The notes under the pieces: model-generated
Seen by the model: only the letters and a program-made list of their open reading frames with translations
Told to the model about the DNA's origin: nothing
Database searches by the model: none
NCBI RefSeq assembly: GCF_002214385.1
Contig: NZ_CP014855.1
Coordinates: forward strand, 1,302,001-1,366,000
Reading direction: 5' to 3'
Origin: Thermococcus gorgonarius
GTDB lineage: Archaea; Methanobacteriota_B; Thermococci; Thermococcales; Thermococcaceae
Length of the DNA stretch: 64,000 bases
Part shown: positions 45,168 through 54,111 of the stretch, piece after piece
Layout of the letters: every line of letters starts with the position of its first letter
Position numbering within the stretch: position 1 is the first letter of the stretch
Translations under genes and position numbers: made by a program

Positions 45168-47681
45168 TCACTTCCTCCTCCTGAGGAGGAGCGGGATTAC
45201 TGCCAAGCCGATTATGGCAGCTGGACCGCAGAGTCCTCCATTGTCCTCGCTGGTAGTAGTGGTCGTGGTCTCGCTCGTGGTTGTCGGCTTGTTGGTGGTT
45301 GTCGTGGTAGTTGTTGTAGTGGTTGGCTTTGTAACGGTTACCTGGACCGGGCTGAGGCCTCCGATAGCAACGTTGTAAGTTCCGGGCTTGACAAAGGTGT
45401 ACTGGAACTCAACCTTCTGGCTCTGACCGCCGTTGAGTTCAACATCAACCCACTGGACAGTCTTGCCATCGACCTTGAGCTCAACCCTGTACTTGCCGCT
45501 CATCTCTCCGGTGTTCTTAACGACAGCGCTGACGGTTACAGTAAGCGGGGCCTCACCGCTTGTTGTATCAACGCTGAGGTCGCTGAGCTCGAACTTGGCG
45601 GGCATCTTGCCAACGACCTTGACATCTGCAGTTGCGGTAGCGCCTATCGGGATAGTGAAGTTCCAGCTGTAGCCCTCGGCACCGTCCTTTGTGGCATAGG
45701 CCCTGAAGAGCTCACTTTCGGTTGTCGGAACGTCGTCGAAGGCGTAGTGTCCGTCCTCGCTGGAGGTAACTTCAAGCGGCCTGCCACATATGTCCTCTGC
45801 CTCAACCCACTTGCCAGTGGTGTTGTCCCAGACCTCGAGGATCACAGTGGCACCTGCAACCTGCTCGCCGAAGTGGTTGGTTACGTCACCGGAAACGTGG
45901 CCGACGCCGACGAACTTAAGGAGGGTGTAGTTGCTCAGGTTGTACACAATCCTCTGGAGCCTCTGTCCGGGCTCTATCTCAAGGGTGCCAGTTAGATTTG
46001 TCTCCGTAGTATTCTGAGCGGTGTAGTTGTATATGTAAACCATAGCATTGCTCGGAGCGTTGATGTTCCAGTACTCAGGAACCTTAGCCGTTGGTTCGGG
46101 CTCAACCTCGCTGGTAAAGCTAACATCGACCTTGAAGACGTTCGAGACGTTAGCGATTCCGATGTTTATGTGCCTGGCAACCTCTCCCGCGGAGACTGTT
46201 GACCAGACCCTGAACTTGGCAGTTCCGGTGTCTGGGTTGACTGGAACCAATATACTGCTTCCGTTCTCCGACTCATACTCAAGGATTCCGAGGTTCGGAT
46301 CGTCGATTGTTACGTTGATAGTCAAATTCTCAAACTGTATGCCTTCCTCCTCAGCCTTGGCGAAGTTGTAGGGGTTGCCCTGGTCGTCGGTTATGGTAAC
46401 TTCGACCTCAAACCACTTTCCGCTGGCTGCAGGAAGCATCGGAGCATTGGTGGGATCGTGTGCAGCATTCTCCTGAACAGACTGGCCATCACACGGGCTT
46501 ATGTAGGAAACCTTGTCAACTTTGACGTGCGGAAGGGTAACGTTGATTTCCCTAACAGTCTCAATGATAGCCGGAGCGTTGGCCTGGACACTGGTTGTAC
46601 CGGGCATTATTTCCACATATCCAGGAAGAGCGCTGCGGTAGGCACTAGCTTCAGGAATAGTGAACCTCTGCCTCTCTATAACTTTAACGTAGGTTCCATC
46701 CTGAACAACGGTAACATTCTCTGCATCGGGTTTGTAAGCTAGGATGAATACCTTGTATGTCTGATTGGATTCAGGTAACGTGAGTGGGAAAGTGTACTCA
46801 CCGGGGAATCTCGAATCGGTGCTTGACACGTCCACTAGTATGTAGGGGCTGCTTTCGTTCTGGAGATTTACAGTTTCGATCTTTGCAAAGATGTAAGCAC
46901 CAGGAACCCTCTCAAGAGTTCCCTCATAGTATTCCTGTCCAGTAAAGTCATAGTACTTAATGAATTTGCGAGCCCATCCATAAACCTGGACTCTCTTCGA
47001 AGGTGGTGCTGGGATTACTTCAATAGTCTCGTGCTTTTCAGCTCCCCTGTAGCTGACGGTGACCTGGAGGAAATCTAACGTGGGAGTCCACAGGGTTATG
47101 ATTGAAGTACCCGACGAATTCGTTGAAGAGACATATGAGTAAGGTTCAATAGTACCATTCTCAGTGAGGTACTTTAGAGTCTTGGAGCTTATGGAAACAT
47201 CAGCTCCCTGAATTGGAATACCTCCGGCAGTTACGTTTACTGTGACAACAACAACCTGTCCCTGGTAGATCCTTCCAGGAGTTACTGTAACCTCAAGTGG
47301 AACAACATTCAGAGTAACTCCTGTGTCTGTACCGTTGACAAAGACGTAGAGAGTTCCGGCTTTCGTCGGCTTTAGGTTGTCAAAAGTAACGGAGCCATTA
47401 ACTGTCGTGTTCTGAACAAAGACATCGGTGTTGTTGCTGTCCCAGGCGAGGGTGACGTTGACACCATCAGCGATTGGTTCACCATTTTCAGTTATACTGA
47501 GTTTTAGTGTGTGAGTTGCATTAACTACCAAAGTTGCATTATCCACTAACACGCTGGGCTCTCCTTCAAGTTGGACCTCATAAACCGACTGGGCCTTAGC
47601 GGGGAGTAAGAACCCTGGAGTCACTGATGCTAGTAGCATTAGTATAAGGCCCACGACTTTTATCTTATTTTGCCAGCCCAT
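45168..47681 (-). CDS. Large cell-surface protein with CGP-CTERM anchor signal
   Basis: An 837-aa secreted protein. A signal peptide (KVVGLILMLLASVTPGFLLP, cleavage near AKA-QS) is followed by several beta-rich domains with Ig-like character (VTVTPGRIYQGQVVVVTVNV). Many N-x-S/T sites suit N-glycosylation. A long threonine-rich linker precedes the ending GLCGPAAIIGLAVIPLLLRR, the CGP-CTERM sorting tail characteristic of Thermococcales. A carboxypeptidase-regulatory-like segment (GHVSGDVTNHFGEQVAGATV) lies near residue 620. It is likely a glycosylated surface protein. A minus-strand TATA box (GTTTATATTT) lies near 47765. Confidence 0.88.
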   Translation of the reverse strand: MGWQNKIKVVGLILMLLASVTPGFLLPAKAQSVYEVQLEGEPSVLVDNATLVVNATHTLKLSITENGEPIADGVNVTLAWDSNNTDVFVQNTTVNGSVTFDNLKPTKAGTLYVFVNGTDTGVTLNVVPLEVTVTPGRIYQGQVVVVTVNVTAGGIPIQGADVSISSKTLKYLTENGTIEPYSYVSSTNSSGTSIITLWTPTLDFLQVTVSYRGAEKHETIEVIPAPPSKRVQVYGWARKFIKYYDFTGQEYYEGTLERVPGAYIFAKIETVNLQNESSPYILVDVSSTDSRFPGEYTFPLTLPESNQTYKVFILAYKPDAENVTVVQDGTYVKVIERQRFTIPEASAYRSALPGYVEIMPGTTSVQANAPAIIETVREINVTLPHVKVDKVSYISPCDGQSVQENAAHDPTNAPMLPAASGKWFEVEVTITDDQGNPYNFAKAEEEGIQFENLTINVTIDDPNLGILEYESENGSSILVPVNPDTGTAKFRVWSTVSAGEVARHINIGIANVSNVFKVDVSFTSEVEPEPTAKVPEYWNINAPSNAMVYIYNYTAQNTTETNLTGTLEIEPGQRLQRIVYNLSNYTLLKFVGVGHVSGDVTNHFGEQVAGATVILEVWDNTTGKWVEAEDICGRPLEVTSSEDGHYAFDDVPTTESELFRAYATKDGAEGYSWNFTIPIGATATADVKVVGKMPAKFELSDLSVDTTSGEAPLTVTVSAVVKNTGEMSGKYRVELKVDGKTVQWVDVELNGGQSQKVEFQYTFVKPGTYNVAIGGLSPVQVTVTKPTTTTTTTTTTNKPTTTSETTTTTTSEDNGGLCGPAAIIGLAVIPLLLRRRK

Positions 47682-47895
47682 ATTCCTTCACCTACCTTCC
47701 TTTTTTGTTTGCCACTCTTTGAGGCCGGCCTCATGGAAGGCCAATAGAATATAGTTAGCCAACCAAATATAAACCTTTCGCAGAATTATCGAGGATTATT
47801 CAATAAATTAAAGCATTAGACCACAAAAATTAAAAAGAGGATGTTCGGCCGGTTCTGTTTCTACCGATAAAGATTTCTGCGTCCGTCGTAATATT

Positions 47896-48579
47896 TCAGC
47901 CCAGAGAGGCCTGAATTGCCTTTAGCGTCTCGATCAGCTGGTCTATTAAAGAGTCTAGTCCCAGCTGTTTGGGGGTAAGTTTCACTGTATAATCCGTAGA
48001 AATCGGAACTTCCAGAGTACCATCCGTTATTCCAAGAATCTCGTCAAGCCTGACCTCAAAAGAGCCCTGGACAGGGACGTCAATAGTGTCCTCAAAGTGT
48101 GTTGTTGTGCTGATATCGATAGGGACAGTAACGGTAGTACTAATCGGGACGTCTACCCAGGTATCCAGTGGAACAGTTATCGTAACCTGATTCCCGTTCT
48201 CATCGTATCCAGTTGTTGTTATGTTCTGTACGATGTGAACCCTAGTCAAAACGTTAACCGGCACAGAAACTTCATAATCGTGTATTTCTATAGGAATATC
48301 CTTACTTACGTGAACTTTAACTGTCTTATCAAAAGAAACTGTTACAGGTTTTGAGAGGTTCTTAACTGGTATCTTTAGAGTATCATTGAACGGTATCGAG
48401 AATTCGATTTCCTTGTTCTTCTGCTCTTCGAGCTGTGTAACAACTTGATCCAGTGAGGAAGCGGCCCTATTCTTTACCTTCATAAGGGCCACAACTGCGG
48501 CGATGTCAACTACCAGAAGGAAGATAACAACTGCCGTTAATACTCCAACCCAGATCTTAAGTTTTCTCTCGTCCACCAT
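47896..48579 (-). CDS. Membrane-anchored beta-rich surface protein, unknown function
   Basis: A 227-aa protein with one N-terminal membrane helix (KIWVGVLTAVVIFLLVVDIA) and a short coiled part, then strands rich in the pattern V-P-I/V (IPIEIHDYEVSVPVNVLTRV, VTITVPLDTWVDVPISTTVT). The repeated V-P-I hairpins suggest a tube- or fibre-like beta domain outside the cell. The C-terminal helix (GLDSLIDQLIETLKAIQASL) may oligomerise. The ATG at 48579 follows GGGGGTG. No family is recognised. It precedes the CGP-CTERM protein gene with about 210 bases between, so co-expression is possible. Confidence 0.68.
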   Translation of the reverse strand: MVDERKLKIWVGVLTAVVIFLLVVDIAAVVALMKVKNRAASSLDQVVTQLEEQKNKEIEFSIPFNDTLKIPVKNLSKPVTVSFDKTVKVHVSKDIPIEIHDYEVSVPVNVLTRVHIVQNITTTGYDENGNQVTITVPLDTWVDVPISTTVTVPIDISTTTHFEDTIDVPVQGSFEVRLDEILGITDGTLEVPISTDYTVKLTPKQLGLDSLIDQLIETLKAIQASLG

Positions 48580-48721
48580 TAACACCCCCAATCAAAAGTT
48601 TTGTGATAATATTCCGAATCACAAGCAAAATAAACCTTTCTACCAAACCCGGCTAATAGCGTAGCGGGCAAGGAACAACCAAAAACTTTTTAAACCCTCT
48701 ATCAGTCCTAATCCCGGAAGC

Positions 48722-48799
48722 GCCCCGGTGGTGTAGCCCGGTCAATCATGCGGGACTCTCGATCCCGCGACCCGGGTTCAAATCCCGGCCGGGGCACCA
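48722..48799 (+). tRNA. tRNA-Glu (CUC anticodon)
   Basis: The acceptor stem GCCCCGG pairs with CCGGGGC, discriminator A, and CCA is encoded. The anticodon stem CGGGA/TCCCG has the seven-base loop CTCTCGA, giving anticodon CTC. GGGTTCAAATCCC forms the T arm. A TATA-like CTTTTTAAACC lies about 30 bases upstream (48686-48696). Confidence 0.95.
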
Positions 48800-48809
48800 G
48801 AATTCTCCT

Positions 48810-48887
48810 GGGCCCGTGGCTCAGCCTGGTCAGAGCGCCCGCCTGATAAGCGGGAGGTCCGGGGTTCGAAGCCCCGCGGGCCCACCA
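48810..48887 (+). tRNA. tRNA-Ile (GAU anticodon)
   Basis: The acceptor GGGCCCG pairs with CGGGCCC, discriminator A, with CCA encoded. The anticodon stem CCCGC/GCGGG has loop CTGATAA, giving anticodon GAT, which reads isoleucine AUC/AUU. The T arm has GGGGTTCGAAGCCCC. It lies ten bases after tRNA-Glu and probably shares its promoter. No intron is seen. Confidence 0.95.
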
Positions 48888-48908
48888 ACACAAACTTCGC
48901 CTTCGCGA

Positions 48909-48948
48909 CGTTGAAGCGAAGCTTCAATGCACGGGACAATAGTCCCGT
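48909..48948 (+). repeat. Two tandem hairpins downstream of tRNA-Ile
   Basis: TTGAAGC-GAA-GCTTCAA (48911-48927, extendable by one G-T and one C-G pair) is followed three bases later by ACGGGAC-AATA-GTCCCGT (48931-48948). Both stems are perfect. They may stop or process the tRNA transcript, or form part of a small RNA. Nothing else is seen between the tRNA and the gene at 49093. Confidence 0.55.
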
Positions 48949-49092
48949 TGAGTTTGATTAAGATTTGCACTTCTTTTCCCCAAAATTCTGGCTTTGAGAG
49001 GGCGTGTTCATCCATGGTCAACTTTTAAAGCGTTTAGCTCCAAAACACCCCAGAAAGTAGACTAAAGTCGAAATCTCAATAAAAAGAATCCC

Positions 49093-49923
49093 TTAGCCTC
49101 TCTTCCCAACTATTATACCACCGACTATCATCGCAAGCCCGAGAACGGTAGCGGGCGCTATGTTCTCACCGACGATAACCGAGATGAAGAAGAGGCTCAG
49201 GAAGGGCACGAGATAAGCCAAATTTGACGCGAACTCCATCTCGTCCTCAATAGCCCGATACCAGATGAGAAAGGTAACACCCATCTCAAAGAGGCCGACG
49301 TAAACCGCCCCAGCGAGACCTTTAAGGGGCGGAAGGGTAAGCCCGCCCGACAGCACAAGAACCACCGAAACGTAAGTGAACCCGAAGAGAAAGTTCCAGA
49401 ACATTTTCTCGAGAAGTGGCCTATCATCCCTCAGGTTCAAAAGCCAGTAGGAGGCCCATATCACCGCGCTACCGATGCCGAGGGCGACACCAACCGGGTC
49501 GGAGAAGTTCAGGCCGGTTAGGTTTCCCTTTGTGGCCACGACCAGCGCGCCAAGGAAGCCGATGGAGAGCCCCAGCACAGTCCTTGCCCCGGGCCTCTTT
49601 CCTAGGAGTGGAATCGAGAGGAGGACTAGCATCAGCGGCCAGGTGTAGTTCAGGGCCTGGGCCTCCTGGGCCGGAAGCCTGTCGTAGGCCGAGAAGAGGA
49701 CTATGTAATAGAGGAGGGGGTTTATCAACCCAAGGTATGAGGAGCGTAGGTTCTCCCGCCTCAGCGAGAACTCGCGCGAGTAGAGGGCGCCGAAAACGAT
49801 TAGGGAGGTCAGAGAGGCATAAAAGAGCAACTGGAGTGGCGTTAAATACCTCAGCGAGAGCTTGAAGGCACTGGCGACTGTTGACCAGAGGAGTACCGCA
49901 AGGAGGGCGTGCCTTTTGGACAT
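49093..49923 (-). CDS. EamA/DMT-family transporter
   Basis: A 276-aa membrane protein with ten predicted helices and two EamA repeats (HALLAVLLWSTVASAFKLSL, LNYTWPLMLVLLSIPLLGKR). The ATG at 49923 has no ribosome site, but a TATA-like TTTTTTAAAT lies about 25 bases upstream, so the mRNA is probably leaderless. The frame reaching 50007 overlaps the promoter and is rejected. Substrate unknown; it is one of four DMT transporters in the right half of the window. Confidence 0.88.
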   Translation of the reverse strand: MSKRHALLAVLLWSTVASAFKLSLRYLTPLQLLFYASLTSLIVFGALYSREFSLRRENLRSSYLGLINPLLYYIVLFSAYDRLPAQEAQALNYTWPLMLVLLSIPLLGKRPGARTVLGLSIGFLGALVVATKGNLTGLNFSDPVGVALGIGSAVIWASYWLLNLRDDRPLLEKMFWNFLFGFTYVSVVLVLSGGLTLPPLKGLAGAVYVGLFEMGVTFLIWYRAIEDEMEFASNLAYLVPFLSLFFISVIVGENIAPATVLGLAMIVGGIIVGKRG

Positions 49924-49954
49924 GGAAAAAGAAGGGAGAGGAGATTTAAAAAAT

Positions 49955-51151
49955 TCACTCCTCCCTGAAGGCGCCATACTTCTTGGGGTCGTAGAAGGGT
50001 GGTGCAACGGTTACCGCCTTCTTGGGCTTGCCCCTTATCTCGACCTCGATTTCCACGCCCGGTTGGGCATACTCCGGCTTCACGAAGGCTATTCCAATCC
50101 CTATGCCGAGAAGCGGTGAGAGTGTTCCACTGGTAACCTCGCCGATGGGCTCACCGTTCGCGTAAACCTTGTAGCCCTCTCTCGGGATGCCCTTGTCGAC
50201 CATCTTGAAGTGCACCATCTTGCTCGGAAGGCCTCTCTCCTTCTGCTTCAGCAGGGCTTCCTTCCCTATGAACTCCTTATCCCAGAAGATTGCGAACTCA
50301 AGGTTGGCCTGGAGGGGAGTTACCTCGTCGATGTCGGTGCTGAGGAGCTGCTTCTCCTTCGTCTCGTTGCCGTAGAGGGTGTAGCCTGCCTCAAGGCGGA
50401 GCGTGTCCCTCGCGCCCAGTCCAGCTGGCTTTATGCCGTACTGCTCTCCCGCCTCAAGGATTGTCTTCCAGACGTGGAGTGCCTTCTCCGGCCCGCCCCT
50501 CTTAGACGGGTCTGGATGATAAGGGTTGGCGTCCTCGAAGTAGACCTCGAAGCCGTTCTCGCCCGTGTAGCCGCTCCTCGAGAGGAGCATCTTGATGCCG
50601 TCCAGCTCGACCTCCTTCGCCTGGAACCACCAGAGCTCGTTGATGTCTATGCCGAAGAGGTCTTTGGCGAGGTCCCTAGCCTTGGGCCCCTGTATCGAGA
50701 ACATCGCCATGTCGTAGGTCTTGTTCTCTATCTCAAGGTCTATATCGCCGAACTTCTCGATTCCGCGCTTTATGGCGTTGAACCACGCGTCGAGCTTCTC
50801 GAATGCATCGCTGTCGCAGACCATCATGTAGGTGTCGTTTCCGAGGTTAAAGACAAGTGTTTCGTCCTTAACGGCACCGCGCTCGTTAAGAACCAGGGTG
50901 TACGTTCCACTTATCGCGGGAGGCTTGCTTATATCGTTGGTTGTGGCGTACTGGAGGAACTCAAGGGCATCCTTACCGCGGAAGAATATCTCCCCCATGT
51001 GCGAGACGTCGAAGATTCCAACTCCGTTCCTAACGGCGAGGTGCTCGTCCTTTATGCTCGAATACCAGATGGGCATCTCCCAGCCGGCGAACTCCTCAAC
51101 CTTCTTCGCGTGCTCCTTATGCCAGTCGAAAATGTGAACCCTCTTGACCAT
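49955..51151 (-). CDS. gcvT: Aminomethyltransferase, glycine cleavage T protein
   Basis: A 398-aa T protein that moves the aminomethyl carbon of glycine to a pterin cofactor, releasing ammonia. [20 protein letters not shown] and [12 protein letters not shown] open the protein, and [32 protein letters not shown] and [15 protein letters not shown] hold the folate/pterin-binding features; the catalytic aspartate is expected in ARDTLRLE. H and P proteins are not in the window. The ATG at 51151 follows GGTGAT. Full length. Confidence 0.94.
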   Translation of the reverse strand: MVKRVHIFDWHKEHAKKVEEFAGWEMPIWYSSIKDEHLAVRNGVGIFDVSHMGEIFFRGKDALEFLQYATTNDISKPPAISGTYTLVLNERGAVKDETLVFNLGNDTYMMVCDSDAFEKLDAWFNAIKRGIEKFGDIDLEIENKTYDMAMFSIQGPKARDLAKDLFGIDINELWWFQAKEVELDGIKMLLSRSGYTGENGFEVYFEDANPYHPDPSKRGGPEKALHVWKTILEAGEQYGIKPAGLGARDTLRLEAGYTLYGNETKEKQLLSTDIDEVTPLQANLEFAIFWDKEFIGKEALLKQKERGLPSKMVHFKMVDKGIPREGYKVYANGEPIGEVTSGTLSPLLGIGIGIAFVKPEYAQPGVEIEVEIRGKPKKAVTVAPPFYDPKKYGAFREE

Positions 51152-51253
51152 AGCTATCACCGTTCAAACTTGGGTCTGGGCGTTATAATCCTTTCCAATA
51201 CATGGGCAACTGTAATAAGCATTGAAGTACAAAGAAATACTGAGGTGGACAGG

Positions 51254-52093
51254 ATGTTCGAGAAAGTTTTGTACCCAACTGACTTTTCGGAGGTTTCCCT
51301 AAAAGTCCTTCGAGAGTGCCTCCCAGAATTGAAAACCCTCGGAGCGAAGGAGTTCCACATTCTTCACATTGTGGACATAACCCTCACAGAGTTTGAAGCC
51401 TTCACCCTTCAGGAAATATACAGGGAAAAAATCAAAGATCTAAAGAAGGAACTGGAGGAAAAGGGGCTGAAGGTGAGGACAGAGGTTAAGATTGGAATAC
51501 CTTCAGTGGAGATAGCCGAGTACGCCGAGAAAGAAGGCGTTGATCTCATAATCACACCGAGCGTAGGCCAGAACATCTGGAGAAGAATGTTCGTGGGCAG
51601 CACTGCCTCCAATCTCGCCAGAACAACCAGGAGACCGGTGCTTGTACTCAAGTACGTCCAGGAGGACGAGGAGTATAAGCCAACGTTTGACTCATGTTTG
51701 AAGATATTCCTAAGACCTCTGGTTGCAATAGACTTTTCTAGGTGCTCTCTCAGGATCGTGGAGACTGTAAAGAAGTTTGAAGAGCTAACAGAAAAGATTA
51801 TCCTGCTCCACTCGGTCGATTATGGAAGTATAGACGAGATAGAGACTAACATCAAGCTAGCCGAGAAAAACCTCGAAAAAACTTCCAAGGCATTTAAACG
51901 GCCCGTGGAGAAAGAGGTAATGGTCGGAACAGCCAGTCAGGCCATAATAGGGACTTCAATAGCAAAGAGGGCAACCCTTGTTGTTATCGGCAAAAAGGGC
52001 AGGAGCTTTCTAAAGGATCTCCTTCTCGGCAGTACAGCAGAGAGAGTTCTCCGGGACTCAAAACTGCCAGTACTGCTGGTTCCCTGTGAATGA
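51254..52093 (+). CDS. Tandem universal stress protein (UspA family)
   Basis: A 279-aa protein with two UspA domains. The first starts KVLYPTDFSEVSLKVLRECL and ends with the region VGSTASNLARTTRRPVLVLK. The second starts LRPLVAIDFSRCSLRIVETV and ends VVIGKKGRSFLKDLLLGSTAERVL (family pattern with the G-x9-G-S/T nucleotide loop). UspA proteins bind ATP or AMP and act in stress. A much longer open frame exists upstream but is antisense to gcvT; the ATG at 51254 after GAGGTGGACAGG is the true start. Confidence 0.9.
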   Translation: MFEKVLYPTDFSEVSLKVLRECLPELKTLGAKEFHILHIVDITLTEFEAFTLQEIYREKIKDLKKELEEKGLKVRTEVKIGIPSVEIAEYAEKEGVDLIITPSVGQNIWRRMFVGSTASNLARTTRRPVLVLKYVQEDEEYKPTFDSCLKIFLRPLVAIDFSRCSLRIVETVKKFEELTEKIILLHSVDYGSIDEIETNIKLAEKNLEKTSKAFKRPVEKEVMVGTASQAIIGTSIAKRATLVVIGKKGRSFLKDLLLGSTAERVLRDSKLPVLLVPCE

Positions 52094-52184
52094 CCTCAGA
52101 CTGGAACGGCTTCCACATCAGGATTCGGCAGCTACCCTGTTGCCATCATCGGTCGTTTCCTTCTTTTCCAGCTGGCTTATAAAC

Positions 52185-52772
52185 CTACTCCCTTTTGCTC
52201 TCGCCAGTCATGACCGCACTGGCAATCATGTGGGCCAGTCTAAGGGGTTCCGGGGTCAGACCTGTTTTAGTCGTAACCTCGACCACCTCACTGGCAGTTT
52301 TAAAAGGAAGACCGACTGTCTGGATGTAGAGCTTTCCGGGGATGAGTTCCATCAATGGGGGGGCTCTTCTCAGAAGGCGGATTCTCTCCTCAGCATCGGA
52401 AAAATGCTTTCTAAGCGCCTCTTCCATGGCTTTCAGATCGGGCTTCTTTCGTATGACTACAATAACCGGCAGACCGGTTTCTCGATACAGCTTTTCAAGA
52501 TCAACAACGTTGAATCCCGCGTAGGTTATGCCCTTCAGCATTATCACTCGAAGGTCCTTGAAGCGGGAGGAGTTCACCGCATCGATAATTGCATCCGTGG
52601 CATCGGTTCCATCAACAGTGATCCAGCGGGAAAGAACGCCCACCACTTCGGAGGAACCCTTCATAACAACGCCGATCAAAACGGTCTTTTCTCTTCGGAG
52701 TTTGGAAGAAAAGGAAAAAGTCCCGTCATCGAATCCGACCACGCGGATCTGGGGCTTTACTTTCCGTATCAT
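52185..52772 (-). CDS. DUF99-family protein, endonuclease V-like fold
   Basis: A 195-aa DUF99 protein. [14 protein letters not shown] holds the conserved aspartates of an RNase H/endonuclease V-like core; [20 protein letters not shown] and [20 protein letters not shown] follow, and [18 protein letters not shown] closes it. The family is found across archaea, with a nuclease or DNA-repair function suspected but unproven. The ATG overlaps the cutA stop as ATGA, so translation is coupled. The family starts at [10 protein letters not shown], supporting the 52772 start. Confidence 0.88.
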   Translation of the reverse strand: MIRKVKPQIRVVGFDDGTFSFSSKLRREKTVLIGVVMKGSSEVVGVLSRWITVDGTDATDAIIDAVNSSRFKDLRVIMLKGITYAGFNVVDLEKLYRETGLPVIVVIRKKPDLKAMEEALRKHFSDAEERIRLLRRAPPLMELIPGKLYIQTVGLPFKTASEVVEVTTKTGLTPEPLRLAHMIASAVMTGESKRE

Positions 52773-53083
52773 CCAAAGAGCACCCTGGCCATCCATTCGG
52801 AGTACTCTCTATTCAGCTTATCGAGGTCTATCCTGGCTATGAGGGGTACTTCGTAGGGGTGAAGCTCCCTAAGGGTATCCCTAACTTCCTTCCACTTGCT
52901 TATCTCCGTCTTGTAGATGGCACCGACCTCCTTTCCCTCCTCAATCTTCCCCTCCCACCAGTACATGGCCTCGTGCTCGCGAAGGTTGGCACAGACTATG
53001 AGCTTCATTTCCAGCAGTTTTCTCGTGATCTCCTTTGCAGTGTCCCAATCAGGAAAGGTCGTGTAAACCATAACCATCTCCAT
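52769..53083 (-). CDS. cutA: CutA1 divalent-ion tolerance protein
   Basis: A 104-aa CutA protein, a ferredoxin-like trimer linked with copper and other divalent metal tolerance. [40 protein letters not shown] and [19 protein letters not shown] are all typical. The ATG at 53083 follows GGTGG; the GTG at 53092 lies in that site. It is coupled to DUF99 downstream through an ATGA overlap. The molecular role of the family remains open, though highly thermostable trimers are known. Confidence 0.94.
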   Translation of the reverse strand: MEMVMVYTTFPDWDTAKEITRKLLEMKLIVCANLREHEAMYWWEGKIEEGKEVGAIYKTEISKWKEVRDTLRELHPYEVPLIARIDLDKLNREYSEWMARVLFG

Positions 53084-53153
53084 GGTTTCCACCGGAGGTT
53101 TTTTGGACGAATAAGCTTAAATCGGTTACGGGGTAATCCAGAAGGGATGGTTC

Positions 53154-53429
53154 ATGGTGAGGGTTAGAGCCCACCTCAGGATATATGGAAGAGTCCAGGG
53201 AGTCGGCTTCAGGTGGAGCATGAGCAGAGAAGCCAGAAAACTAGGTGTGGCAGGCTGGGTGAGAAACCTACCAGATGGAAGCGTTGAAGCAGTTATAGAG
53301 GGAGAACCCGAAAGGGTTGAGGCTCTAATCGGCTGGGCTCACCAGGGGCCTCCTATGGCCAGGGTAACAAGGGTGGAGGTAAAATGGGAAGAACCAGAGG
53401 GACTGGAAGGCTTCAGGATCACTGGATAG
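53154..53429 (+). CDS. acyP: Acylphosphatase
   Basis: A 91-aa acylphosphatase that hydrolyses acyl phosphates. The active site is [16 protein letters not shown], with the catalytic arginine in VGFR, and the asparagine is in [20 protein letters not shown] (family pattern). Size and ending [12 protein letters not shown] match the family. The ATG at 53154 is 71 bases from the divergent cutA start. It ends by overlapping the convergent ACT-domain gene by 11 bases. Confidence 0.95.
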   Translation: MVRVRAHLRIYGRVQGVGFRWSMSREARKLGVAGWVRNLPDGSVEAVIEGEPERVEALIGWAHQGPPMARVTRVEVKWEEPEGLEGFRITG

Positions 53430-54009
53430 CCATGCGCTCGAGGAGGACTCTCTTTGGGCAGTACTTGACTTCACAGTAGTTGCACACGAACTTCTCCTTA
53501 TCCCTTTCTGGAGTGTGAATTATGAGCTTCCTGAAACCCGGGATGTCCTTAATTTTTACGAAAACCTCAACAGGGAGGGTGCCGTCGATAACTATGTAGA
53601 GTTTAGCCGGCTCTTCCCTCAGATTTCTGCTGAAAGTTTCCATGACTGCTATATTGTTTTCGTGAAGAAGTCTAAATACTTCCGATGACGCCTTAAGATA
53701 AGCATTCTTTTCCAGCTCTATCTCCAGAACCTCCCAGCCCATAAGGGGGGCCACATCGATGAGGCTGGGAAGTGGGTTAAGCCTCTCAAAGATAAGTTTG
53801 AGGGGATATGTCTTTTCAATGTAGTCGATGGTATGGTAGATTATCTTCCTGTTGACACCTATGACCCTAGCAAGTTCACTTATTGGAATTTCGACGTTTT
53901 GGAGGTAGATTTTACCGTTTTTCACGCTGAGCCCGTTCTCGAAAAGGAATTCAGCAACCTTCCTTCTCGCGGGGTAGTTCTTAAAGTACTCCTCTAGTAT
54001 TAGCATCAT
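53419..54009 (-). CDS. ACT-domain regulator of amino acid metabolism (predicted)
   Basis: A 196-aa protein of the archaeal COG2150 type. An N-terminal HTH-like part ([20 protein letters not shown]) is followed by an ACT-like domain ([20 protein letters not shown] and [20 protein letters not shown]). The C-terminus has a small cysteine cluster ([14 protein letters not shown]). ACT domains bind amino acids, so a ligand-sensing transcription role is expected but not shown here. The start could be either of two ATGs (54009 or 54006). Confidence 0.8.
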   Translation of the reverse strand: MMLILEEYFKNYPARRKVAEFLFENGLSVKNGKIYLQNVEIPISELARVIGVNRKIIYHTIDYIEKTYPLKLIFERLNPLPSLIDVAPLMGWEVLEIELEKNAYLKASSEVFRLLHENNIAVMETFSRNLREEPAKLYIVIDGTLPVEVFVKIKDIPGFRKLIIHTPERDKEKFVCNYCEVKYCPKRVLLERMAIQ

Positions 54010-54111
54010 TTTTGTTCACCTCTTGCCCATATATGAGTAGAAGTGAATATTTAAGCTTTTCCCCGAAAGGGTTTTATCCGAACAAACCCCATCCACTACA
54101 GGTGCAATCAC

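Noticed and set aside
45240-45330. Short tandem repeats resembling a simple repeat or CRISPR-like tract
   Set aside because: They encode the threonine-rich linker of the CGP-CTERM protein; no spacer-repeat structure exists.
50210-51253. Very long plus-strand open frame running into the universal stress protein
   Set aside because: It is antisense to gcvT and has no family features; high G+C at third positions leaves the opposite strand open. Only the part from 51254 is coding.
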